11,533 nt of DNA from the NCBI GenBank assembly GCA_017552845.1, contig JAFZOE010000360.1, positions 1 through 11,533 of the forward strand, given 5' to 3'. Below the pieces are notes generated by a model. That model made no database searches, was not told where the DNA came from, and worked only from the letters and a program-made list of their open reading frames with translations. The DNA is from Clostridia bacterium (lineage in GTDB: Bacteria; Bacillota; Clostridia; Oscillospirales; Acutalibacteraceae). Shown one piece after another: positions 6,194 through 11,533 of this stretch. Made by a program: the position numbers and the translations under genes. Each line of letters starts with the position of its first letter. The first letter of the stretch is position 1.

Positions 6194-7576
6194 TTACATC
6201 CGCCGATTTATGTGTTGCAGGTTCTTCTCTCTCTCTGCTTCCAGCCTTTTCATTTCACGTGATTTTCTGATGAAGATGACGGCAAGAGGTATATCGGCCA
6301 TGAGCCAGGCGGCGGGGGCCGCATAGCAGACTGCCGGCAGACCGATAAGTTTGCTGAAAATGAATGCGACCGAGATTCTGCCGATGAGCTCGCCCGCGCC
6401 CGCTATGGCGTTGGCATAGGTGTAGCCGAGGCCCTGGAGCGAGTTCCTCAACACAAAGAGAACGGCGACCAGTGAATAACACTGCGAAATCGCGAGGATG
6501 TATCTCTTTGAAACGCTCATTATTTCGGGGTTTATCTCCTTCATGAAAAGCGATACCACATACGGCCCCCCGAAATAAAGAGCGGTGCTCATCAGGATGC
6601 TTATCAGGATATCAAGCAGCAGTATTTTTCTGACCGAATCGGAGATTCTTTTGTAGTTCTTCGCTCCGAAATTCTGACCGACAAATGTCTGGGTAGCGAC
6701 TCCGAGCCCGCTCATCGGGATATTTGTCAGATTTTCGACCCTGTTTGCTGCGGTTATGCCCGCCATTACATTCGCGCCGAAGGAGTTGACCGCGCTCTGC
6801 ATGCACATTGAGCCGACTGAAGTTATGGTGAACTGCATCGACACGGGCACGCCGAGCTTCACCTGATATCCGGCCGTCCTTAAGTCGAGCTTCAGGTCAC
6901 TCTTCTTTATATCGATATTCTTATTGAATCTGAAAAGGTATATTCCGCAGAGAACGGCGGCAACGGCGTGAGAAATCATCGTTGCAAATGCCGCGCCCTC
7001 AACACCCCAGCCGAAATTCCTGATAAACAGCAGATCGAGGATAAAATTCACAATGACGCTGACAATGAAGAAATACAGCGGCTTGCGGCTCTCGCCGACA
7101 GCTCTTGATATAGCGGTAAAATTGTTAGAAAGCATCTGAATCGGGACTGCGAAATACAGAATATTCACGTAGGCGGAGGAGAGCCCGATTATCTCATCCG
7201 GAGTGCCGATAAGGCGCAAAAGCGGATTTGAAATAATGTGTGCGATTACTACTATCACGCAGCCGATAAGAAATGAGACGGTGATGCTGCTGCCCGCGTA
7301 ATGAGAGGCTTTTTTGCCGTCTCCCGCGCCGAAAGACTGCGCGACTGGAATTGTGAATCCGCTTGTCAGTCCGAGCGCCGCGCCGATGATGAAGGAATTG
7401 ACCGCGCCTACATTGCCGACCGCGGCGAGTGCGTCGGTGCTGATATACCGCCCGACTATGATGTTATCGACAATATGATAATTATACTGAAGCATTGACG
7501 ACATCATTATCGGCAGGGAAAATCTTATTATATTTTTCAGGGCACTGCCCTGCGTCATATTCATTCCGTGTTTCAT
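6194..7576 (-). CDS. MATE-family multidrug/metabolite efflux protein
   Basis: A polytopic inner-membrane antiporter of the multi antimicrobial extrusion family, which exports organic cations or other small molecules using a Na+ or H+ gradient. The 460 residues have the typical N-terminus MTQGSALKNIIRFSLPIMMS (7-26) and the family segment DNIIVGRYISTDALAAVGN (37-55). About 12 hydrophobic segments follow in two six-helix halves, with the second-half segment GLGVATQTFVGQNFGA near the middle. The tail is charged (MKRLEAEREKNLQHINRRM). The first ATG at 7576 is used, since a consensus promoter lies just upstream. The ribosome site is weak (GCAGGT about nine bases away), and the ATG at residue 7 is an alternative. 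It is divergent from the secreted hydrolase; substrate unknown. Confidence 0.93.
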   Translation of the reverse strand: MKHGMNMTQGSALKNIIRFSLPIMMSSMLQYNYHIVDNIIVGRYISTDALAAVGNVGAVNSFIIGAALGLTSGFTIPVAQSFGAGDGKKASHYAGSSITVSFLIGCVIVVIAHIISNPLLRLIGTPDEIIGLSSAYVNILYFAVPIQMLSNNFTAISRAVGESRKPLYFFIVSVIVNFILDLLFIRNFGWGVEGAAFATMISHAVAAVLCGIYLFRFNKNIDIKKSDLKLDLRTAGYQVKLGVPVSMQFTITSVGSMCMQSAVNSFGANVMAGITAANRVENLTNIPMSGLGVATQTFVGQNFGAKNYKRISDSVRKILLLDILISILMSTALYFGGPYVVSLFMKEINPEIMSVSKRYILAISQCYSLVAVLFVLRNSLQGLGYTYANAIAGAGELIGRISVAFIFSKLIGLPAVCYAAPAAWLMADIPLAVIFIRKSREMKRLEAEREKNLQHINRRM

Positions 7577-7610
7577 TTTATATACCTGCGTTTACTTTTT
7601 AACCGCGGAT

Positions 7611-7638
7611 ATTATATCACATGCTCGCAGAGTGTCAA
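7611..7638 (-). promoter_or_regulatory. Promoter of the MATE gene
   Basis: On the minus strand TTGACA (7638-7633) and TATAAT (7616-7611) are both perfect, separated by 16 bp, one base under the optimum. The start point would be about 25-30 bases before the MATE ATG. Confidence 0.82.
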
Positions 7639-7664
7639 TAATCAGGGAAAATATGTAACAGATT

Positions 7665-7678
7665 TTGCGAATTCGTAA
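7665..7678. promoter_or_regulatory. Imperfect palindrome between the divergent MATE and hydrolase promoters
   Basis: TTGCGAATTCGTAA is a 14-bp palindrome with one mismatched pair and a perfect CGAATTCG core. It lies between the two promoters, about 27 bp from the MATE -35 box. It could be a shared operator; chance occurrence is also possible for so short a site. Confidence 0.25.
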
Positions 7679-7731
7679 CGCCACAAATAATCTCAATGTG
7701 TAAACTCCTTCTTTATATTTAATGTGTTCCG

Positions 7732-7740
7732 TGTTATAAT
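7732..7740 (+). promoter_or_regulatory. Extended -10 promoter of the secreted hydrolase gene
   Basis: TGTTATAAT is a perfect -10 with the TGn extension. The -35 region 17 bp upstream is only TTTATA (7712-7717), which an extended -10 can tolerate. Transcription would start near 7747, leaving a leader of about 25 nt before the ATG at 7773. Confidence 0.65.
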
Positions 7741-7772
7741 TATTGAAGATTTCACGAAAACGGGGAGATAAA

Positions 7773-9266
7773 ATGAAAAAGAGAATTCCTGCGATAATAT
7801 TGGCCGCTGTCATCTGCTTTGCGCAGATTTTGCCGTGCTTTGCTCAGACAGCGGAGCAGATACTGCCCCATGTTGATATCAGAGGCTTTATGAATGCGGC
7901 GATTTATGAGGATATGAACAATCCCGAGAGCAATCGGATTTGGCCGCTCGATGTGGATGATATTTTGGGCGCAGCGGCGAAATGTATACCCTCGCTCGCA
8001 AAATTTGCCTTTGATAAGAATTACGAGAAGCTGACGGAATCGATCCTGCCCTATGTCAACGAGCTTTTCCGACCGCTTATGTGCGGCGCGGACGGCAAGC
8101 CGCTGATTGAAGGAAGCGGCGCTTATCTCTGCTATCCCACCCGCGATGAGGTGCTCGCGAATCCCGATATCAGCTTCACTTATGACTGGCGTATAGATCC
8201 GTATGAATCCGCCGCACGGCTTAACGATTTTGTCAATTATCTTGCCGATGATCTCGGATTCGGGCAGGTTGTAATGGAATGCCACAGCAACGGCGGAGTG
8301 GTTCTGCTGACCTATCTTTCCGCTTACGGCACCGAAAAGGTCAGGAGCGTCTGCTTTTCTGCCGCCGCGATTTACGGCGCGGGTTTCGCCGGGGAGCTTG
8401 TTAAAGGTAATATGATAATTGATTCGGGCGGTCTCGCGGAATACCTGCTCTCCGCCTTCGATAATAATGAGAAAGCCGAGCTCCTGACCGGGCTTATGGA
8501 TATACTCAACAGGGCGGGAATAGTCTCCACCGTCGCCAATTTTGCAAACGGCCTGATTCATGATGCGCATGATTTTCTCTATAAAAAATCGGTGCTCCCT
8601 ATTTTCGGCAACTGGCTGAATATCTGGGCTATGGTTCCCGATGCAGATGTTGAGCAGGGCAAGGAATATATCTTTGACACCCTCCTCGCCGATAAAAAGG
8701 ACGAATACACGGGCTTTCTCGTAAAGGTGGATTATTTCACCGAAAATTTCAGAAACAGCAGAGAGGAAAACCTGCTCGCGGTCAATGAAAGCTGCTCGGT
8801 CTATGTTTTCTGCTTTTATGGTTATACGGGCATACCCGTAACGGCAGATTGGGCGACTATGAGCGACGGAGTGCTGATGTCAAAAGATTCCTCGTTCGGT
8901 GCATCGTTTTTTAATCCCGGCTCATTTGATACTTTTGATGAGGGCTCATATATCTCGCCCGACGGCAAGGTGAACGCGGATACGGCCCTCTTCAGGGATC
9001 AGACCTGGTTTTTCAAAAACTGCCATCATTCTATGACGAGCCCCTATCTTGATAAAATGGCTAAGACACTGCTTTATTCCGAAGGGCAGGCGGATGTGAA
9101 TACCTATGAGGAATATCCGCAGTTCCTTATCAACGACCGCCTCGGCGGAGGCATTCGAGCGGACAACGGCATAATAACGATAAGACTGACATTCTTTGAA
9201 AGAATAGCGGAGTTTTTCAGAGAGATTTTTGAAAAGATAAAGGCGCTGTTTACGCCGCAGGTATAA
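7773..9266 (+). CDS. Secreted alpha/beta-hydrolase-like protein (lipase/esterase-type), substrate unknown
   Basis: A 497-residue protein with a signal peptide (MKKR, then a hydrophobic stretch to about 23, probable cleavage after CFAQ near 25). A nucleophile-elbow motif ECHSNGG (169-175) makes Ser172 the candidate nucleophile. The preceding strand and DYDWR-like segment (TYDWRIDPY, 136-144) and the SDGV motif with Asp365 fit an alpha/beta-hydrolase, with His418/His419 (NCHHSM) as candidate acid-base. The elbow has Cys where Gly is usual. The C-terminus (about 472-495) is an amphipathic Phe/Lys/Glu-rich helix that may associate with the membrane or wall. ATG 7773 is preferred over a TTG at 7743 because GGGGAG (7762-7767) precedes it and the signal peptide then starts correctly. 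It is monocistronic, divergent from the MATE gene. The exact family was not recognised; it could be a lipase, esterase or acyltransferase. Confidence 0.75.
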   Translation: MKKRIPAIILAAVICFAQILPCFAQTAEQILPHVDIRGFMNAAIYEDMNNPESNRIWPLDVDDILGAAAKCIPSLAKFAFDKNYEKLTESILPYVNELFRPLMCGADGKPLIEGSGAYLCYPTRDEVLANPDISFTYDWRIDPYESAARLNDFVNYLADDLGFGQVVMECHSNGGVVLLTYLSAYGTEKVRSVCFSAAAIYGAGFAGELVKGNMIIDSGGLAEYLLSAFDNNEKAELLTGLMDILNRAGIVSTVANFANGLIHDAHDFLYKKSVLPIFGNWLNIWAMVPDADVEQGKEYIFDTLLADKKDEYTGFLVKVDYFTENFRNSREENLLAVNESCSVYVFCFYGYTGIPVTADWATMSDGVLMSKDSSFGASFFNPGSFDTFDEGSYISPDGKVNADTALFRDQTWFFKNCHHSMTSPYLDKMAKTLLYSEGQADVNTYEEYPQFLINDRLGGGIRADNGIITIRLTFFERIAEFFREIFEKIKALFTPQV

Positions 9267-9272
9267 AAATTT

Positions 9273-9298
9273 CCCGCAGGATTGATTCCTGCGGGATT
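9273..9298 (+). terminator. Hairpin terminator after the hydrolase gene
   Basis: CCCGCAGGA (9273-9281) pairs with TCCTGCGGG (9287-9295) around TTGAT, seven bases after the stop codon at 9266. The downstream T content is moderate and interrupted (ATTGCATTTTG), so efficiency may be partial. On the minus strand a better T run follows. Confidence 0.7.
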
Positions 9299-9386
9299 GC
9301 ATTTTGAGTTGTTTTGATTTCCGCGCCTGCGGCACGGCCGGAACGCCTGTGACGTCGTTCCCTGCGGCTGTTATCCTGAGTGCTTT

Positions 9387-9476
9387 GTCATCCTGAGCGC
9401 AGCGAAGGATCTCATCAGCGGCACATTGCCGGAAAAGCTCTTAAACCTGCGATTCTTCGGCTTCGCCTCAGAATGA
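9387..9476. repeat. Intergenic inverted-repeat element (TCATCCTGAG...CTCAGAATGAC type)
   Basis: The left arm begins GTCATCCTGAG (9387-9397) and continues to GGATC (9411). The right arm runs from GATTCTTCGG (9451-9460) to CTCAGAATGAC (9466-9476). Arms of about 25 bases are imperfect reverse complements separated by some 40 bases. This is the well-known style of dispersed element in many bacterial genomes that reads as a PERSEGS peptide in one frame. It has no coding capacity, and a MITE-like or transcript-stabilising role is only possible. A partial second copy of the left motif, ATCCTGAG, precedes it at 9373. Confidence 0.8.
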
Positions 9477-9533
9477 CAATTAAGGTTTCAGAGGATGATA
9501 TTCAATTCCGAATTCATAATTCCGGATTCGCTT

Positions 9534-9659
9534 TATGCTCCGCATATCGCCACACCCGCCGACTCCGTCGGCACCCTCTCCGTTCCCGGAGAGGGCTTCG
9601 AGAGGTTGAATTATATGATGCTCCGCATATCCTTTGGGCGGGCGGATGATATCCGCCCC
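9534..9659. repeat. Cluster of intergenic hairpins and a 14-bp direct repeat
   Basis: Four units stand in a row. ATGCTCCGCATATC occurs at 9535 and again at 9618. GCCGAC-TCC-GTCGGC (9558-9572) is a six-pair hairpin. CCCTCTCCG-TTCC-CGGAGAGGG (9574-9595) is a perfect nine-pair hairpin. GGGCGGAT-GAT-ATCCGCCC (9640-9658) is a perfect eight-pair hairpin. The modular look suggests dispersed palindromic repeats inserted next to each other. None is followed by a T run, so they are not standard terminators. Confidence 0.65.
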
Positions 9660-9704
9660 TACGATACTGGAATTCTATTTTTTGGGGTTTAACCAAATTA
9701 AGTA

Positions 9705-9735
9705 TTGACTTTTACCTAAGGTAAAATAGTATAAT
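9705..9735 (+). promoter_or_regulatory. MerR-type promoter with 19-bp spacer and palindromic operator
   Basis: TTGACT (9705-9710) and TATAAT (9730-9735) are 19 bp apart, the over-long spacing typical of promoters activated by MerR-family proteins through DNA distortion. The spacer carries the perfect palindrome TTTTACCT-A-AGGTAAAA (9710-9726). It lies 20 bases before the MerR-family start codon, so autoregulation is the natural reading. Confidence 0.85.
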
Positions 9736-9755
9736 AAGCGAAAGAGGTGATTCTG

Positions 9756-10199
9756 ATGAGAATTAAAGAAGTTATCGCGTTAACCGGGTTGACAGATAAA
9801 ACCATCCGCTACTACATAAGTAAGGGCCTGGTTTTCCCAAACAACAATGTATCATACAGCGGTTGCAGTAACTATAACTTTACAGATGATGATGTTAAAA
9901 CTCTTAATCGAATTGCAGTGTTACGCAAAGCCGGTTTTTCTGTTTCTCAAATTGATTTAATAAAAAAAGGCACAAATACAAAAGAAGAAATTACGTCTTT
10001 GCTTGAAAAAAAAGAAGCGGAGATTACTCTTGACGAAATAGTTATAGAAGTTTTGAAAGAATATAATAAAACCGACAATCCAGATTTCTGTTCTTTATCG
10101 GATGCGCTAGAGAGCAAGATGAATGAAGTTGAATTGGTTGAAGAAAAAGAAATCGGCCGAGCAGCAAATATCGCAGCTATTATAATTATTTCTATTTAA
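9756..10199 (+). CDS. MerR-family transcriptional regulator, cut short by an in-frame stop
   Basis: A DNA-binding regulator expected to act on the 19-bp-spacer promoter just upstream. The 147 residues begin with the MerR winged helix: MRIKEVIALTGLTDKTIRYY (1-20), then ISKGLVFP, a YNFTDDDVKTL segment (40-50) and LRKAGFSVSQI (56-66). A charged helical linker (about 76-135) follows. It ends inside a hydrophobic stretch (ANIAAIIIISI, 137-147) at TAA 10197-10199, and the same frame reopens at once and runs to 10907 (see the next entry). ATG 9756 is chosen for homology and for AGAGGTGA (9743-9750) just upstream; GTG 9747 is less likely. The gene is much more AT-rich than its neighbours (bases 10021-10080 hold 16 G+C of 60), suggesting acquisition. 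The DNA-binding domain itself looks intact. Confidence 0.85.
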   Translation: MRIKEVIALTGLTDKTIRYYISKGLVFPNNNVSYSGCSNYNFTDDDVKTLNRIAVLRKAGFSVSQIDLIKKGTNTKEEITSLLEKKEAEITLDEIVIEVLKEYNKTDNPDFCSLSDALESKMNEVELVEEKEIGRAANIAAIIIISI

Positions 10200-10907
10200 A
10201 CTGTTCTTAAGCTAATCAATCTTGCTTATTGGCTTCCTGCAGTGTTTGAGGTTAAGGACTTTCTTTATCCATATTGTTCTCCTGAAGTCATTTTAGGTAT
10301 GGGAATACCGATAGTTATACTGCTTTCTTCAATAGTTTTGATTGTAATATCGTATCGAATCTATCTGCCTTCATACGCTCTTGTTCCCATAATTATTGCC
10401 GGTATTATTGCGTCTGTTTTCATCGCTTTAACCATCTTATTCTGTGATTTTATGTTCGCTTTTTCTCCCGGAGTCGGTTCATGTACTGATAATGTTACCA
10501 ACTATATGAATATTGAAGATAATATATATCAAAACATTCTTTGTTCTTCAGATGTTCAAAATGTCTTTCCGCAACATATCAATCAAAAAGATTCAAAATA
10601 CCACTATCTCTATATTTATAATAGTGTTGAATTGTTTGCCGAACAATCTCTGCCTGAGGAGCAGTTCCTCAAAGAGAAAGAACGTATCTCTTCAGTAAAA
10701 GAGATCGTAGGAACAAAGCAAAGAGGAAAATGGACTTGTCTTTATTATACGGATTTTGATGATGAAGACAATGATAATGGTCACGATATCCTGATGGCGG
10801 CATATAACGAGGAAACAATGACATTGAGATATGCTTATTCTTATAAGTTCAGCCATAACTCCGGAACATACAATTACTACTTGACACACGCGGTAAAATG
10901 GGAATAA
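10200..10907 (+). pseudogene. Separated membrane-sensor half of the MerR-family gene
   Basis: This continues the frame of the MerR-family gene after the TAA at 10197-10199. It opens with the rest of a hydrophobic segment (TVLKLINLAYWLPAVF), so the first membrane helix is cut by the stop. Two further hydrophobic helices follow (bases about 10290-10360 and 10374-10450), then a probable extracytoplasmic domain of about 150 residues with acidic patches (DFDDEDNDNG), ending HAVKWE. The only internal start candidate nearby, GTG 10242, has no ribosome binding site. Together the halves would make a membrane-anchored MerR-type protein of about 382 residues plus the stop position, an architecture known in Clostridia. 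If translated alone it would be an orphan membrane protein, but the simplest reading is a disrupted gene. Confidence 0.7.
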
Positions 10908-10925
10908 TCAAATAATATAAAAGCT

Positions 10926-10957
10926 GAGCCGAGGCAAACGGATGCCCCGGCTCTTTT
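10926..10957. terminator. Bidirectional intrinsic terminator
   Basis: GAGCCGAGGC (10926-10935) pairs with GCCCCGGCTC (10944-10953) with one A-C mismatch and an eight-base loop, followed by TTTT (10954-10957) and more T-rich sequence. On the minus strand it is followed by AGCTTTTATATT. It can serve both the MerR-family transcript and the convergent transporter gene. Confidence 0.88.
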
Positions 10958-10990
10958 CATTTTTGGAGTAAATTGCTGAATAAATTTTTA

Positions 10991-11017
10991 AATTAACCGG
11001 TAAGAGCCTTGTTAATT
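10991..11017 (-). promoter_or_regulatory. Inverted repeat overlapping the transporter stop codon
   Basis: AATTAAC (10991-10997) and GTTAATT (11011-11017) form a seven-pair AT-rich stem with a 13-base loop, overlapping the stop codon at 11012-11014. On the minus strand it is followed by TTTAAAAATTTATT. It could add weak termination before the stronger hairpin at 10926-10957. Confidence 0.3.
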
Positions 11018-11533
11018 CTCGTTACTCTGAGCTTTTCTTTCCTCTATCACCTTAAGCATTCTGTCATATTCCTCTTCATCTATTTTATTCTTCTTGCGCG
11101 AGATTACAAAGGCAATGACGAGCAGGATGATAGGGATAACGGCCATACACAGCGCGAGCTTGAGCGACATATCCGACGGCGCGCCGTCGAGCACCTTCTG
11201 AATTCCGGCGAGCTTGACATCCTCCGTGATTTCCTTGAGGTTTGCCTGTTGCTCATAGCCTGAAATCTGATTTGTGATGCCGGTCATGCCGATTATCAGA
11301 TAAACCACGGTCACGATGAGCTGCTGGAGTGCAGATGACATCTTTGACATAAACGGCCTCAGGGAGAATATGAGCGCCTCATCCCTCGAGCCGGTCTTGT
11401 ATTCATTGTATTCAATCGTATTTGTGAATATAACCATAACGACCATCGAAAACCAGTTCTGCCCGAAGCCGGTAACGAGCGCCGCGCCGCAGAGGAACCA
11501 GAGACGGATGGAATCGGGAATTACGGTTCCGCC
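11012..11533 (-). CDS. GPH-family sugar:cation symporter, C-terminal part
   Basis: The last 173 residues of a membrane symporter of the glycoside-pentoside-hexuronide:cation (MelB/XynP-like) branch of the major facilitator superfamily. The N-terminal part lies beyond the window edge, and the frame is open to 11533 with no start. The segment FTNTIEYNEYKTGSRDEALI followed by FSLRPFMSKM is the family's characteristic cytoplasmic stretch near the end of the second half. Two membrane helices follow (LIVTVVYLIIGMTGI, and ALCMAVIPIILLVIAFVIS near the end), with a charged tail of about 30 residues (RKKNKIDEEEYDRMLK...). The helices are separated by an unusually long hydrophilic stretch (about 35 residues, QISGYEQQANLKEITEDVKL). 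Substrate cannot be told. It converges on the MerR-family gene and shares its terminator. Confidence 0.85.
   Translation of the reverse strand, partial: GGTVIPDSIRLWFLCGAALVTGFGQNWFSMVVMVIFTNTIEYNEYKTGSRDEALIFSLRPFMSKMSSALQQLIVTVVYLIIGMTGITNQISGYEQQANLKEITEDVKLAGIQKVLDGAPSDMSLKLALCMAVIPIILLVIAFVISRKKNKIDEEEYDRMLKVIEERKAQSNEN

Larger units (their letters stand above)
9299..9704. other. Non-coding repeat-rich spacer
   Basis: Four hundred bases without a supportable gene, holding a series of palindromes. Direct copies of CCTGCGGC occur at 9326 and 9361, enclosing the inverted pair GGAACG/CGTTCC (9340-9345, 9356-9361). The 90-bp inverted-repeat element (9387-9476) and the hairpin nest (9534-9659) follow. 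Short open frames across this stretch translate repeat sequence and lack ribosome sites. Confidence 0.75.

Noticed and set aside
7752..8570. 272-codon frame on the minus strand
   Set aside because: Antisense to the signal-peptide-bearing hydrolase, which has its own promoter, ribosome site and terminator; no start signals on the minus strand.
9380..9649. 89-codon frame containing CHPERSEGS
   Set aside because: It is the well-known false translation of an intergenic inverted repeat, without a ribosome site, and it runs across unrelated palindromes.
9534..9659. Possible CRISPR array
   Set aside because: Only one motif is repeated, twice, at 83 bp; the other units are different hairpins, with no regular repeat-spacer pattern and no cas genes.
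9495..9696. Short frames on both strands in the repeat spacer
   Set aside because: They read through hairpin repeats and have no ribosome sites or recognisable protein features.

Overview
The window looks like chromosomal DNA of a gut-type Clostridia (Oscillospirales/Ruminococcaceae-like). The grounds are mid-range G+C, strong AGGAGG ribosome binding sites, consensus sigma-A promoters, a TTG start for guaA, an ANTAR regulator beside glnA, and intergenic palindromes of the type common in this group. The assignment is an inference from gene style, not from a marker gene.

Bases 1-6180 form a nitrogen-assimilation block. asnB (asparagine synthase, minus strand, 3' end outside the window) and glnA (glutamine synthetase, plus strand) are divergently transcribed from near-consensus promoters. 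Each has a short leader carrying an intrinsic terminator that must be read through. glnA is followed after 34 bp by an ANTAR-domain RNA-binding regulator, then gdhA (glutamate dehydrogenase, probably NADP type), then guaA (GMP synthetase) with a strong terminator. The likely logic is that GdhA and GlnA fix ammonium into glutamate and glutamine, AsnB and GuaA spend glutamine, and the ANTAR protein controls read-through of the leader terminators. In glnA a hairpin with a six-base loop (A at loop position 1, G at position 4, the signature of ANTAR target RNAs) competes directly with the terminator stem. asnB has a weaker version of the same arrangement. The ANTAR protein has a degenerate receiver domain. 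GlnA is short and has Lys where the catalytic flap Glu of type I glutamine synthetases is expected.

Bases 6190-9300 hold a MATE-family efflux protein (minus) and a secreted alpha/beta-hydrolase-like protein (plus). They diverge from a 196-bp spacer with good promoters on both strands, and each ends at a hairpin.

Bases 9300-9704 are non-coding and packed with palindromic repeats, including an imperfect inverted repeat of the widespread TCCTGAG...CTCAG(A)ATGAC kind that generates spurious ORFs.

Bases 9705-10957 form a distinctly AT-rich island. It starts with a textbook MerR-type promoter (19-bp spacer containing a perfect 17-bp palindrome) and a MerR-family gene. One in-frame TAA splits this gene into a DNA-binding half and a membrane/extracytoplasmic half. 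A bidirectional terminator follows, and the window closes with the C-terminal part of a GPH-type sugar:cation symporter on the minus strand.
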